Assembly (NCBI RefSeq): GCF_033958435.1
Contig: NC_134137.1
Location: forward strand, 106,464,501-106,528,500
Length of the DNA: 64,000 nucleotides
Direction: 5' to 3'
Source: Carettochelys insculpta
Taxonomy: Eukaryota > Chordata > Testudines > Carettochelyidae
Shown: piece after piece, positions 10,592 to 23,159 of the stretch
How positions within the stretch are numbered: position 1 is the stretch's first letter
Layout: the number at the start of each line of letters is the position of its first letter
Program-made: the position numbers and the translations under genes
Notes under the pieces: generated by a model
What the model saw: the letters and a program-made list of their open reading frames with translations, nothing else
Database searches by the model: none
Told to the model about the DNA's origin: nothing

Positions 10592-10805
10592 GGAGATAAA
10601 CGTGTCTTGTAGAACTGGAAGGAACCTTCAGAGGTCGTAGAGTCCAGTCCCCTGCACTCACAGCAGGACCTAACACCATCCCTGACAGCTTTTTTTAAAG
10701 CTATTTGCCCCAGATTCCTAAATGGCCCCCTCAATGAGTGAGCTCACAACCCTGCATTTAGCAGGTCAGTACTCAAACCATTGAGCTATCCCTTCCTCCC
10801 TCCCT
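10592..10805 (-). mobile_element. Cry-type tRNA-derived SINE
   Basis: Antisense copy with tail agaactggaaggaaccttca, internal T run at 10690-10696 and tRNA-like head (ctcaaaccattgagctatcc). It is more diverged than the copy at 54798. Confidence 0.75.
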
Positions 10806-12318
10806 GAATCCACCCATTGACCTGGCTGCAGTATTTCAACCAGAGAGAGAAACATAAAGTTGTTTGAGTGAGGTCCTGGCTGGTCAGTACATTGGACCCT
10901 GCCTTCTTGTCTGAGTCCTGCTTTGCTGTTATGTTCCCTGATCCCTTCTGTTCCCTGAGCTCTTCTCCTATCCTATGACACTGACTCTGAGTCTTGGCTG
11001 GAATTTCTGATTCAAGACTTGACCTTTTGGCCCTGGCATTCAGGCCCTGACTCTGGTTCTGACCTTTGACTCTTGTTTTCTGGCACAATTCCTGCTTTGA
11101 TGCTAGAAACGTGTCTATGTGCTTGTCCCTAAAACTAGTTGCCTCGTGATCCTTGCAAGGGTTCTGAGCGAGGAGATGATGGTTTGGTGTGGGTCTTTTG
11201 TTTTTTTCTTTCCTGGATCACACCAGAAAAATACTATGGGACTAGTGGCTGAATGCAGGAGTATGTTAGAGGGCCCTTCCTTCCAGCCTCCCAGCTCAGA
11301 CCCATCCCTTACAGGGGTTGGCCTTCCTGTGAAGGGCTGCCAAGATACTGTGAGGATATAGATATTTCAATCCCCCATCTTTTATCAACTCAGGTTCCTT
11401 TTCTCTAGGCCTGGATGGAACATGCTGTTGGAAGTCCTGGCTCTTGGAAGCTGACTCTCTTTGGCTGGCTGTTTTAGTGCCAAGGAACAGAAAGTATTAT
11501 CCAACTCAGACTGGGCCTCTGCAGAGAATAACTTTGCATGCACAAATAGACTGCTACTTAACCCTCTGACTGTCTCCTTGACTGGGATGAAGGGAACTGG
11601 GGCAGACTTGAACTTTTCTCTGGGCCCTGGGGAGGGAGATAGTAATATAGTGTAAAGTGGATTCTAGCAGCACTTGGGCTGTTGCTGAGCTGGTGGGACG
11701 AGGTGAAGGGTAGTGCTGAAAAGCAAAAGTTCAGTGTGTGCAGAAGAAGACTGGGCTAAATTCACATTTTCTAGGTACTCTTTTATGGCGTGGCTGCTCT
11801 GACCTGTCAAGTCTTTCTAAGCCAGTGGGGACCAATCTTATTACACAGGAGAGCCATGTAAACCAAAATACAACCTTGTATGTACCAAACTGATTCTATA
11901 TATTTAAATGAGTCACTTAGTTCAACTTGTTTCCTATGTATTCAGATAGACAGTTCTGTACATAGAAACAGCCTGTTTGCACACTGAGGTAAACTGAAAT
12001 GTTGTAACTGTCAAATGCTAAGGAGTCAGCTGTTTGTATACTGTGTTTAATCAGGCCACAGACCATATGAAGTGCTCTGGTGGGCTGTAGGTTGGGTGTG
12101 CGTGTCCTAAGCCAAATGCAGCCTCTTCACATTCTCATTTTCATTCTGAGTGAGCTAAGGGATCCCCATCACTGCTCATCTCTCTTCAGCCTTTGCTTGG
12201 AAGCCTTATTTCTATTTTTTGAGGGATGCAGAGTCTGCCATTTCTCTGCTTTCCAGTCTCTTGCACCTAATGGACTGTCCCAGAAAAAGAAAGTTTCCTT
12301 TTCCGTGGTAAGTGCCAG
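10806..12318. other. Intronic stretch, nothing recognised
   Basis: No transposon ends or coding motifs that I can support; open frames here are short and without motifs. Confidence 0.35.
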
Positions 12319-12645
12319 CACCTTTGGGTAAGTGGCTCTCTGGAGTGTGTGGGTGCCTGGGTTTGGGGGTTCTGGGCCTGGGTTTGTCTGTTTGTTTGGT
12401 GTTTGGAGTGCTGAGCTGTCTGTTTGTTGTTTGAAAGGCCATGTGCTCAGGCTTGCCATGTGCTCAGGCTGCGTGCTGATTGGCTGAGCAGTAGTCAGAG
12501 GGAGGGGCTCTCTCAGGTAGGCCAGAGCTCTAAAGCCCTGCTGGCAAGCGACCAGGGAGCATGCGAACAGGGTGGTTGCTAACAGGAGGGAGTTTTGAGA
12601 GGGGAGTTTAGAGGGGGAGCTTAGAAGGAGTTAGTTACTACTTCA
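12319..12645 (+). mobile_element. CR1 5' UTR module (isolated)
   Basis: Shares ggtaagtggct, ttggagtgctgagctg, tttgaaaggcc, tgattggctgagc, gcgaccagggagc and aacaggagggagttt, in the same order, with the 5' monomers of the full-length CR1 at 55183. Similarity ends at about 12645, where the intact copy leads into ORF1. Here a GC-rich block follows instead. Confidence 0.75.
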
Positions 12646-13272
12646 GGTGTAAGAGGCAGCATCATCCCCCAACTGCTGGCTGGAGCTGAGGGACTCGCTG
12701 CAGCATGAGGAGCGGGGGGTGGGCGGGGGCGAGATCAAGGGATGTCAGTGGTGGGCAAGTGGTTTGGGGGCATCTGGTACGGCTATGAGGATGGCAGCAC
12801 CCACGGAGGCTGCTTGCGGAGTGCTGGCCCAGACTGCATGGCTTCCAGGCCCAGTCCTGCGCTCCCTGCATGCACACGCCGCATCCGATCTGTGGGGCTC
12901 CAGGGACAGCCGGAGCCAGATGAAGAGTTGGTAGCTTTGGGTGGGACCCAGGGTGCGGCTGGGCTGCGAGATCAGCACCTTCCTGGAGGATGTGGGGCTG
13001 CAGCAGCGTGTGGCCAGGTGCGGAGAGGCCAGGGGAAGGGGAACCTGGGGGCAACGAGAACTGATGGGGGCAGTGTGGTGCAGTCAGGAGACATGGGAGT
13101 GGATGGGAGAAGAGGGGACAGGGAGGGAGGATCTGGGGGGTGATGGTAGACGATGAGAGGCAGAGGGGTGGGGAGGACGGTCCTGGGGAGGCGTGGTGGT
13201 CGTCATGGGGAGCTTTGGGGACATGTGGCGCCAGGGAGGTGCAAGACGTAGTGGGACCGTACCCACGTTCTC
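12646..13272. other. GC-rich block of unknown nature between a CR1 5' module and a LINE
   Basis: The block is strikingly G-rich on the plus strand. Several frames are open for 60-200 codons, as GC-rich DNA allows. The + frames near 12690-13060 look protein-like (ELRDSLQHEERG, RVRLGCEISTFLEDVGLQQR) but need a frame change and stop readthrough. It could be the 5' part of a different CR1 subfamily or a captured host fragment. I do not recognise it. Confidence 0.3.
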
Positions 13273-16200
13273 CATGCCCCACTGCCTTGTGGGTTATCCT
13301 GGAAAGAGCAAGGCTAAGGGAGTAAACCCTGACAGAAAAGCCGGAGGGGAGTCCTATGGTGGTTCTGTGCCAACTTCTGGCATTGACCCGGCAACTCCTG
13401 CAGCTGAGCTGGTACCAGACGTAGAGGTTATCCTCTCCTTTGGACTATATCAGTAAAGCCGAGAGGGGAACACTGGCGTCTGGGCAGCCCAGGGTCCCAA
13501 TAATCGCCCGAGCTCGCTCCTGGAGAGGTACTCCAGCATCGCTGACAGCGTTGAACCAACATGGGAGGTAACAGATACCGGTTATAAGCTCTTGCTCGAT
13601 TGGCTTAGAGAACGAGCTCCAGGGGTTGCCTCCGACGGTGGGAGAGATCGTCACATCTCACTGGACGGTCACCGTCCGCCTCAAGCTGGGTAGCCCCCAG
13701 CCAATAGGGTATTGTCCCGCCACAGTTCACCTGCCTCACTGGGTGCATGAGGCTTAAGGTTCCCAAACCTGACAAGTGACCTGAAAGCTGAGCACCAGGC
13801 AAACCAATAAGAACATCAACAAGAAAAGGAAACCATCAAAGTTTTAAGCTTGCTTGCTGGAATGTGCGGACCATGCTGACAGGTCTGACTGAAGATCTTC
13901 AGGTCATCAGTGACACCCGAAAGACCGCTGTCATCAATGAGGAACTGAAGAGGCTCCAAGTTGACATTGCTGCTCTGCAAGAGATACGTCTCGCAGATTC
14001 AGGATCTCTAAAGGAAAAGGACTACACCTTTTTCTGGCGGGGTAAACCCCGAGAAGAACCCAGGGAGCATGGTGTTGGCTTCACCATCAGAAACACCCTT
14101 CTACAAATGGTGGAATTAGTCATGGGTGGATCAGAAAGACTCCTTCAGGTCATACTTCAAACTCGCGCCGGTCCTGTCCACCTGATCAGCACTTACGCCC
14201 CAACCCTGTACGCCGCACCGTAAGTAAAAGACAAGTTTTATGACGTGCTTAGTGCTGCCATAGCGCAAATACCTGCTCGCAAACAACTGTATATTCTGGG
14301 TGACTTCAGTGCGAGAGTTGGAGCTGATCGTGACTCGTGGCCTTCCTGCTTAGGCCACTTTGGTGTGGGAAAAATGAATGAAAATGGTCAGCGTCTTCTC
14401 GAACTGTGCACGTACCACAATTTGTGCATTGCAAACACATTTTTCCAAACCAAGCCACAGCACAGAGTGTCATGGAGACACCCATGCTCAAAACACTGGC
14501 ATCAACTAGACGTGGTCATTGCTAGATGTGATAACCTCAAAAACGTCCTTCTGACACGCAGCTATCATAGTGCTGACTGCGATACAGATCACTTGTTAGT
14601 TTGCTCCAAACTCAAGGTGATTCTCAAGAAGCTGCACCTCTCTAAACCAACTGGAAGGCCCCGCATCGATGCCAGAAAGACGGCTAACTCAGAGAGAGCT
14701 GAAAAATTCAGAGAGACTCTTGAGGAGAATCTGCGCAGCAACCCTGGGGGTGCCAATGTGACATCCAGATGGCAGCATCTGAGGGGTACAATGTACAACA
14801 CAGCCTTGTCGGTGTTTGGAAGAAGAGCTAGAAACACGAATGACTGGTTCGAAGCTAACTCCGATGAGATGATTCCAGCCATTGAAAAAAAGCGCTCTGC
14901 GCTCCTGGAGTACAAACGTTCACTGAGCCAGAATACCCTGCAAGCGCTCAGAGCAGCCAGAAAAACAGTACAGCAGACAGCCAGGCGCTGCACCAACTAC
15001 TGGCTCGAGCTATGCAGCAACATCCAGACCAGTGCTGACTTTGGTAACCTCAGGGGAATGTACGAGGGTATGAAGAAGGCATTAGGACCCACCCAGAACA
15101 AGATGGCACCTCTGAAATCCAAATCTGGTGAAGTCATCACTGACAAAGTCAAACAGATGGAGCGCTGGGTCGAGCACTACTCCGAGCTGTACTCATGTGA
15201 GAACATTGTGGTCGACTCAGCCCTCGATGCCGTCGAACTCTTACCAGTAATGGATGAACTGGACCAGGAACCAACTGTGGATGAACTGAAGAAAACCATC
15301 GACAACATTGCAGTAGGAAAGGCCCCGGGCCAGGATGGTGTACCACCAGAGGTAATCAAGTGTGCCACAGACACCCTCCTGCAACCCCTACATGAGCTAC
15401 TGTCCCTGTGCTGGAGAGAGGGAGAGGTTCCACAGGACATGCGCGACGCTAGCATCATAACCCTGTATAAGAACAAAGGAGACAGAAGCAACTGCAACAA
15501 TTACTGTGGAATCTCCCTCCTAAGCATCACTGGTAAACTGTTCGCTCGCGTCATCCTCGGCAGACTCCAGAAGATTGCTGAGAGGGTGTATCCTGAATCA
15601 CAGTGCGGATTCTGTGCAGAGAGATCTACCGTCGACACGGTCTTCTCTCTGAGGCAGCTGCAGGAGAAATGCAGGGAGCATTTTTCCTTCATCGACCTAA
15701 CCAAGGCCTTTGACTTGGTCAGCAGGGATGGTTTGTTCAAACTGCTCCACAAGATAGGATGTCCGCCACGGTTACTCAGGATGATCCAGTCTTTCCACAT
15801 AGACATGAGAGGAACCATCCAATACGATGGCACATTATCGGATGCTTTCATCATCAGGAGCAGCGTCAAACAAGGATGCGTCCTTGCTCTGACATTGTTC
15901 ATGATCTTCTTTGCACTCCTCCTTAAACACGCCTTTGGATCTTCAACAGAGGGCATCTTTTTGCACACAAGATCTGATGGGAAACTGTTTAATCTTGCAA
16001 AGCTGAAAGCTAAATCTAAGGTGCGGGAAGTCCTCATCAGGGATATGCTGTTCGCAGATGACGCTGCTGTCATGTCACACACAGAAGACCAGCTTCAGAA
16101 GCTGCTGGATCGGTTCTCCAAAGCATGCAAGGACTTTGGGCTCTCCATCAGCCTAAAGAAGACAAATGTACTTGCTCAGGACGTTGCTGTTTCTCCATCA

Positions 16201-17044
16201 ATCAGCATTGACAACTATACGTTAGAGGTCGTCCACGAGTTCGTTTACCTCGGGTCCACCATCACTGACACCCTGTCCCTGGAGACTGAGCTAAATAGGA
16301 GGATCGGTAAAGCAGCCACAATTCTGTCCAGACTCAGCGAGAGAGTGTGGAATAACAACAAGCTCTTCACTCACACCAAAATGCAAGTCTACAGAGCCTG
16401 CATCCTCAGCACCCTCCTTTACGGCAGCGAGACTTGGACCCTGTATGCCCGCCAGGAAAAGAGGCTGAACGTCTTCCACTTGCGCTGCCTCAGGCTCATC
16501 CTTGGAATATCATGGAAGGACAGTGTGTCCAACGCTACCGTCCTTGGGCAAGCTGGAATCCCAACTATGCACACCCTCTTCAGGCAGCGGCGGCTCTGCT
16601 GGCTTAGCCACGTCCACAGGATGAATGATGGAAGGATCCCAAAAGACATCCTGTATGGCGAGCTAGCCTCTGGCAAATGACCTTCCGGACGCCCCCAGCT
16701 GCGCTACAAAGATGTTTGCTAGAGAGACCTCAGGGAAGTAGACATCAAGCCAGACAGCTGGGAGGAGCTGGCAGACGATCGCAGCAGATGGAGGCAGGAA
16801 CTATACAAGGGCCTTCAGAAGGGTGAGTTGAGGATCAGACAGCTAGCAAAGGAGAAGCGAGCCCACAGAAAGCACAGCAAGGACCTGCCAGACACCCATT
16901 ATGTATGCAAGAGATGCAGCAAGGACTGTCACTCTCGTGTGGGTCTTCACGGTCACAGCCGACGTTGCAGATAATGATGCCAAACAGAACTACGAAGGGC
17001 GCATTCCATAGTCTACGTAGACTGAAGGATGCTACTACTACTAC
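13273..17044 (+). mobile_element. Nearly complete APE-type non-LTR retrotransposon (copy 1)
   Basis: The element has a roughly 530-bp 5' UTR starting near ccccactgccttgtgggtta. That phrase recurs inverted at the 5' end of the minus-strand copy at 51445. A single ORF with endonuclease, reverse transcriptase and C-terminal zinc finger follows (13801-16974). The 3' end is a short TAC repeat (gctactactactact). The clade is not assigned: motifs such as GISLLSITGKLFAR, LTKAFDLVSRDGL and the terminal CCHC/H finger match a family common in aquatic animals, and it is clearly distinct from CR1 in this window. Confidence 0.8.
13801..16974 (+). pseudogene. LINE ORF: endonuclease-reverse transcriptase with C-terminal zinc finger, three in-frame stops
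   Basis: Such proteins nick the target and copy the element RNA there (target-primed reverse transcription). In order: APE endonuclease (CWNVRTML at 13855, LQEIRLAD, LGDFSARVG, CDTDHLL), RT fingers/palm (GKAPGQDGVPPEV, NYCGISLLSITGK, FIDLTKAFD), catalytic FADDAAV at 16051, thumb (SLETELNRRIGKA, LLYGSETWT, RRLCWLSHVHRMNDGR) and a terminal finger CKRCSKDCHSRVGLHGH...C at 16903-16968. One frame runs throughout, interrupted only by TAA 14221, TGA 16678 and TAG 16720; no frameshift is needed. The N-terminal start is uncertain because the frame is open upstream of 13855 without an obvious ATG. Inactive as it stands. Confidence 0.85.
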
Positions 17045-17329
17045 TCTGGTAAGTGCCACCAACACATCTGGCCTTGTCTACATGCAGGATTGAGCTGATT
17101 TAACTTAAGGTGTGGTTTAAAATGGATTCAGTCAAACTGGTGGGTGGACAATCTTCAGCCAATGTAAACCTGGTTTGCTTTGATTTATCTTAAGTTAATA
17201 AGGAACAAATGTAAACTAAACCAATTTAAGGTACCCTTAAACTGATACAAGTGTGTCTACACAGCATTTTTCACTGATTTAATTAAATGTTTAAAAGCTG
17301 GTTTGAGATGAAGTTCTGCTCTTTCAGGG
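17045..17329. other. Possible degraded MITE
   Basis: Contains ccttgtctacatgcaggatt and, near 17250-17262, gtgtgtctacac, phrases like the GGCTGTGTCTACAC MITE termini. They are not in clean inverted orientation, so this is only suggestive. Confidence 0.25.
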
Positions 17330-17525
17330 GAGTGGCCACGTTAGTCTGTAGCTGCACAAAAAACTAGCAGTCATGTAGCACCTTAAAGACTAACAAATTT
17401 ATTTTTGAGGTAATGAAGTTTTGTGGGTGAGACAAATCTAAAGAAGTGGGTCTTCCCCATGAAAGCTCATTACCTAACAAATTAATGTGTTGGTCTTTAA
17501 GGTGCTACAGGACTGCTTGTTTTCT
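17330..17525. mobile_element. PLE-derived foldback (pLTR hairpin)
   Basis: The arms tagcagtcatgtagcacctt-aaagactaacaaa and ttggtctttaaggtgctaca-ggactgctt are inverted complements, flanking a centre with gaagtgggtcttccccatga. The outer left tip ggccacgttagtctgtag is the inverse of the PLE 3' tip (cagactaacacggc). Same class as 52942-53390 and 60255-60451. Confidence 0.7.
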
Positions 17526-20240
17526 GCAACTTCATTGTGTGGGCAAAGCCCCTATCTTTTGTGAAGGTTTTTTCTGGCTGGCTGCTGCACTGCTGAGAGC
17601 ACATGAGGCCACCATGACTGCTGCTGGCACCCATTGCATGCTGGTGGCAGGCCTGTCAAACCTACCCCATCTCAGCTGGACACCCTCACACATCTGTCTG
17701 AGCTACAGAGAGAGACAGCAGACAGTCCCCGCTTTTTGCTGCTAAAGTCTGCTGTCATACCTGCTGAACGGGTGCTCTGCCTTGTCCTCCCTTTGTTGCT
17801 CCCTCAGTTAAACCAGGGCCAGGCTGGTACAGCCAAAAAGTGGCAGCGACTGACAGGGAAGATGGTGGTGGTGACAGAAGTACAAGGTCAGGAGACCAGT
17901 GCCGGCCCATGTTTTCTTCCTGCTGCAGCTAACTGTACTGGGCTGTCCACAGGAGCCTCTCCATCGTTCCCTGTCTCCCAGTAGGTCCCTGACATCCAGC
18001 ACCTCCTGTCCCTCTAGGTATCCTTAGAAGTGCCAGCACTAGAAGAACCCTGTAGTTGCAGGAGCATCAACAGACTCCCACACAGCTACTCCCAGCTTTC
18101 TCCCATACTCCCCAAGCCAGCAAGATTCCCAGTAACCTCAAGCATCTGCCTGCCCCAGCCACAGTCAGCTTCATGTCCTTCGCCTGCTACTGCTGGGGAC
18201 AGGGCTTGTTGCCATATGCTTCAGTTTATGGTTCTGTGAAAAGTCTTTGCAGATATGCAAAATATCTCATTGCATTTGCATAAAATGTCATGTGGAGGAG
18301 CAAAGAATGTGGCAGCTCTGCATGAGGCTGCATGCACTCGGGGGGGCCCTGCCTGCCTAGCTGCTTAGCATTCCTCAGCGTTTGTGGCTGCACCAGCCAG
18401 TGCTTTCAGCTCTGCTACAACAAATATGTGGGAACAGTGCAGGAAAAAAAATCAGTCAGGTACTCTGAGTCATTTCACCACTAGGTTTGTGAACACCCAA
18501 TCAGTTGCCTGCTGCTCACTCCTCCCCCACATTCATTGCCTTCTCAGGTCACTTTTTGTGCCTACAGACTCTCTTTCTCTTCATTTCCTCCCTCTCACCT
18601 TATTTTTCTAAGAGGCGCTTCCTTTCTCTTAGCCTGGGTTGTCTATATGAATCTGCCAGGTGGGCTGTGAAACAGCAGTCCTTCTACTTTAACTGCTGCT
18701 AGCAAAGTTATGTCTTCTGGAGCTGTGTCGTCAGTGGGGGACGGGGAGACGTAGCTGTTCTCATGTAATAGCTTATTGGAGACAAGGTCCATATGATATG
18801 TTATGCAAATGTAATGAGGTATTTTGCATATTGGCAAAATTTCTGAAAACAATTTGCATATACCCACAAAATAAAGCATATGGCAAAGGTCCCTGTTTTT
18901 ATCCAATTGGCTAGTTGAGATCACCCGCAATTTGGGGGATATGAGATATAACTTTGGCCAGCTACAGCGAGATAAAATCTACCTGGGCCTAGTCTCCAAT
19001 AAGATATTTAGTGAATTAGTGATCTCAGTGCAAAAAAATTTTGCTTGTTTGCAGTGATGAGATGGCCCTCATTTTTTAAAAGAAGCAGTCTGGAGGTATA
19101 ACCTAGAAAGAGAGAATCCTGGGCAACTTCTGAAGCCAAAAAAAAAAAAATGCCGTACACAGTATTTTAAAATTCTGCAAATTTTGTAAAAATACTCAAT
19201 CACCCCAGTTTTAGTTATTTTGATAGTTTATTCAAACTATCTGGCGGCAAATTTTTCTGTAGCAAAACACACACACACACACCCCTCCCCAAAGTTAAAG
19301 AAACGCCAATGTTAACCCAGCTCCTGCTTCTTGGCCTGCTCCTTACTGTGAGCCCAGGGGGGAAGACAGCCAATACAATGAACCACATACACCTCAAAAT
19401 CCAATCACAAAGACCCACCCAGCTGATACACCCAACCCTACAATCCCCAAGATTCTAGCTACGCTCACCCCCAGTCCACATAGCAGCATCCCTTATTCCA
19501 CTTGCCCAGATTACTCTGTCTCTCCGTGCCCCTGCCCCCTCCCCCCCCGGCACAGTCACACACCATGGTCCAGGAGGGAGAAACAGCCTGATGCTTGATT
19601 TAGGGCTTGCATGGAGTTTCCTGTACACTGTCCTCTCCTTCCCTCAAGGCATACTGAGAACTGCAGCTTCCAGAATCTCTCTATATTTCTCCCCATCCAC
19701 CTGACAGTGTCTTCTATGTGCAATGTGGTTGTGCTGGGTCCATCAGCCCGTAATGTTGGCCAGCAGCACTACAGTTCATTACAATAGAGGGAAAAGGAAT
19801 TCTTTGCAAAAAACATTTAATTTCTTCAAAATTCTTGCATGACGCAGTGTGCAGAATTGCCCTAGGAGAAAAGGAGTTGTTAATTGGCTTGAAAGCTTTG
19901 GAATGCAGTGCCGAAGGTGCAGTAACACAGCAGGAAATCAAGGAGAGGTACAGTTGCATTTTTTTACCTGCCTTCCTTACGTCTGCTGACCAGTGGTGTC
20001 CAATACCACATGCAAAAATGGATGGAAGCAGAAGGGAAGAGCTCTTTCCCTCTTTCCTTGTCCAGCTCCCAAAATGGGCATTGTTCCTTAGCTAACCTTG
20101 GGACAGCAAAGCAAAGTGAGCAGAGTTAAAAAATGTTAAGAAACCCTCAAAAGACAAGTGGCTCCCTTGCAACATTGCCTTGGGAGGCTTTCATCTGGCA
20201 CCTTGCTAAAGCAGTGTGGGGGGAGGGAACAGAAAACACA
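17526..20240. other. Intronic stretch with low-complexity tracts only
   Basis: Apart from an A run at 19138-19150 and a (CA)n tract at 19267-19282, I see no supported feature. Open frames are short and lack motifs. Confidence 0.35.
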
Positions 20241-20243
20241 ATA

Positions 20244-20700
20244 CAGTAAACCCTCGAGATACACACAACCAATTTGCATGTGTCTCAGGTTAGCACAACT
20301 TCTGCCCTGGCAGGAGTGGGAGAACACTCCTGTTGGGGTGGCATCCGAGAGTCAGGCTGCCATCCCTGACAGGAGTGGGGAAACTGACTCTTGGCTGCCG
20401 CCTGACAGAAGCAGTTTCCTGGTCACTGGAGTGGCAGGGAGCTGGGAACAAGGTGGCAGCCTGGCACCCAGCTCCCCTCCACTTGCAGAGCCAGGAAACT
20501 GAGTCCAGGGAGTAGAGGGGAGCTGGGAGCAAGGCTGCCCCTGGTTCCAAGCTCCCCTCCGCTGGCTGGAGTCAGGAAACTGACTAAGGCTGCTTACCTG
20601 GTCAGTTTCCTGGCTCTGCAAGGGGAGGGGAGCCAGGCTGCTGCCCAGTTCCCAGCTCTCTGCCACTTGGGGGGGACCTGGGAAACTGACCAACCATGTA
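20244..20700. repeat. GC-rich inverted/direct repeat block, possibly a Tigger-like element end
   Basis: Starts with TA then cagtaaaccctcgagataca, which resembles a pogo/Tigger terminal repeat. It is followed by alternating copies of 'ggaaactgact', 'gtcagtttcctggc' and 'gagctggga-caaggctgcc' in both orientations, so it can fold extensively. No matching right end was found; assignment is tentative. Confidence 0.35.
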
Positions 20701-22489
20701 CTTTCTTGTCTGTCTTTTTCTAGATTACTGAAGAGGTTTGTAGGGAACCCTGACAGGTCTATGGAAGGGCCTCCCTCTGCATTGCAAATAGTCTCTGCAC
20801 TTAATGTTTGCTTAAATGGAGGACAGACTTCTTGGGATACCTACTACGGTAGTGCAGAGCTGAACATATGTCAGGAGAAATGCTCTGTAGCATTGTGGCT
20901 GGCAGTTGATTTGCATGGGTATTCAGTTTCTCAATTGAAGGGTTAACTTGAGTTATAACTGTACTGGAATTAACTCCTCTCAAGTTATCCTCATTTGAGT
21001 GAACATAATCGTTCCACAAAATGAGTCTTAGTTGGCACGGTGGTTGTGTTAGCTAAGAAGTTGTGCTCTCTTGAGCTGTAGCCTGTACCTTCTGAAGAGC
21101 CCACCAACTTGAGTTAAAAGCACCAGCATGCTCAAGTAAAAGGATTTTGTGTGTGGATGAGACTTACATTAGCTCTACAGTGAAAACAAACCAGTGAGTA
21201 AAAGATACATGTGAGTCATCAGAACTACTTACTAAGTTCCAGTCAGCGACACATAGTCAGAAAAAAACCTACAAAGGTACAGTTGAACTAACTTAGCATG
21301 TGGAACCTTAGTAACTGGTAATGAGCCTGAATAAAAATCCAGTTTCTCTGTCAGTGACCACCCTGAGTTTGAAAGACTGGCGGACAGATAACAGTCTTGA
21401 AGACAGTACAATTCATTTGGAAATTATCGAGACAATAAACATGGAACTCCTTGATGCTTTAGACTAACTTTTCAGAGCAGAAGAGCACTTGAAAATAGAT
21501 TCACATTGTTTCTCATCTGATCTGACACATCTCTGTGCATGTAATGGGGTGTACAAAGCCTGCGCTGGAAAGGAGGAGGGCTAAAGATTTGTTTTGGGCC
21601 CAGCAGCCCTGTCCCACTTCGCCTGCAAAGTCTGCATGGACTGGGACAGGAGCTTAAAAAGCAAGCAGCTAGCTCGGTGGTAGACAGAGAGTGGAAGTAT
21701 GCTGGGATGGCACTCGTGCAACTCTGAGTCCTGAGCAAGAGGAACCTGTGAGTCTCTCAAGGCCAGAGACTTTCTTTATGTTTAATTCTTTACTTTGGGG
21801 AGTGGTAGGAAATGATGCAGTGTGGCAGCTACATGAGTACCCCGGGGTATAAAACTTAACTGTATAGCCCAGTGGTGATGCTGGGTCCAGACTCCCCTTC
21901 CCAGGCTCCCCTACTAACTGCAAAAGAGGGACAACTACAGAGGCCTTATCAATGATGCAGGGAATCAAGCCAGGGCCAAAGACCCTGAAGACAGAAGGAC
22001 TGGGGCTATGAAATATGGAACCAAAAGGAGGGAGCGGGGAGTCTAGAGGTCTTCTACTTACTGCCTTTTTGGATTGCTCCTACATGCCCTGAAAGACACA
22101 GACTTGAGTGTGTGATTGCCTGGATGGTAGAATCACTGGAAGGACATACCAGGGTAGGATGGAGTGCTAGTAAAGAAGGTGGACAGCTGGGAGGAAGACA
22201 ACCAGCCACACTCCCAGCCAACCACTTAGCAGCAGTGGTGGTGAGTATCCATCATCACAGTGGGATAATACCATCCATCGGCATAACTTTGGGTGTATAA
22301 TTTTTTTGCCTATCTTCTTAATTCTAGAAGAAAATGGAGAATAAGTATGTTTAATTGCCAATGTGATTGGTCTGAAACAATTATCCCTCAAGAAGTTGCC
22401 ATATTACATCTTATGGGTTGACTGGGAATAGGGCAAGACGGCAAAAGCAGTTTCAGTCTTATAATTGTTTCATTTTACTGCTTTTTGGT
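20701..22489. other. Unassigned intronic stretch
   Basis: No coding motif. The segment about 21540-22100 has a mixed, promoter-less look of an old LTR-type repeat, but no ends, polyadenylation signal or duplications that I can defend. Confidence 0.3.
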
Positions 22490-22700
22490 AATGATACCAG
22501 CAGCTAATTGTGATTCTCGTTTAGCTCAAGAGTTAGTGTCTGGTCTGGGTCAAGTCATTTAAAAAACCACCCAACTCTGCCTCAGTTCTCCATATGTAAA
22601 ATGAGGAAACAACTTCCTTTCTTTACAGGGATGTTAAGGTAATAAATTTATTAGTGTGTGTATAAAGTGCTCAAATATATAGTGATACTGTGTATATAAG
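22490..22700 (+). repeat. MIR-type SINE fragment
   Basis: Diverged MIR core and 3' part: ggtctgggtcaagtcattt, then ctctgcctcagttctccata, tgtaaaatgaggaaac and tataaagtgctcaaatat, in consensus order. Confidence 0.65.
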
Positions 22701-23159
22701 AAACTAGGAGGAAATACAAACCACCATAATCTACATCAGTATCACTGCACAAATCAGAGAGGGGAGAAAAAAATTCCAATCGAAAGTTTTGCCATTAATA
22801 CAGATTTGCAAATTTAACTGTTCTCCAATGAAGATTTTTTTTAAACTGGGAATTAGTTGATGATTAACACACACCACAAAATAAAGAATTTTGCAAAATA
22901 TTTCAGGTTGAAAATTATGTTCAGTGACTATGAAGTAAATATTTGGAATGACTTTATATTTGTCTGTACATGTTCAGTGTATAGACGAGTACACGTCTTG
23001 TGTATTGAATGAATTTGAATTTATACACAGTTGTTATTTAATGCAAGAACATTAAAATGTGAGCCCATTTTGTTTATGAAGGAAATGGAAATGAAAAAGA
23101 GTCAATTAATTTACATTGAAATTAAAATTAGAAAATTTATTAAATGTTGTATACTGAAT
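22701..23159. other. AT-rich, nothing recognised
   Basis: AT-rich intronic sequence without supported features. Confidence 0.35.

Noticed and set aside
12662..13282. 206-codon minus-strand Pro/His/Ser-rich ORF
   Set aside because: Composition-driven: stops are rare in this GC-rich block, and the peptide has no motif.
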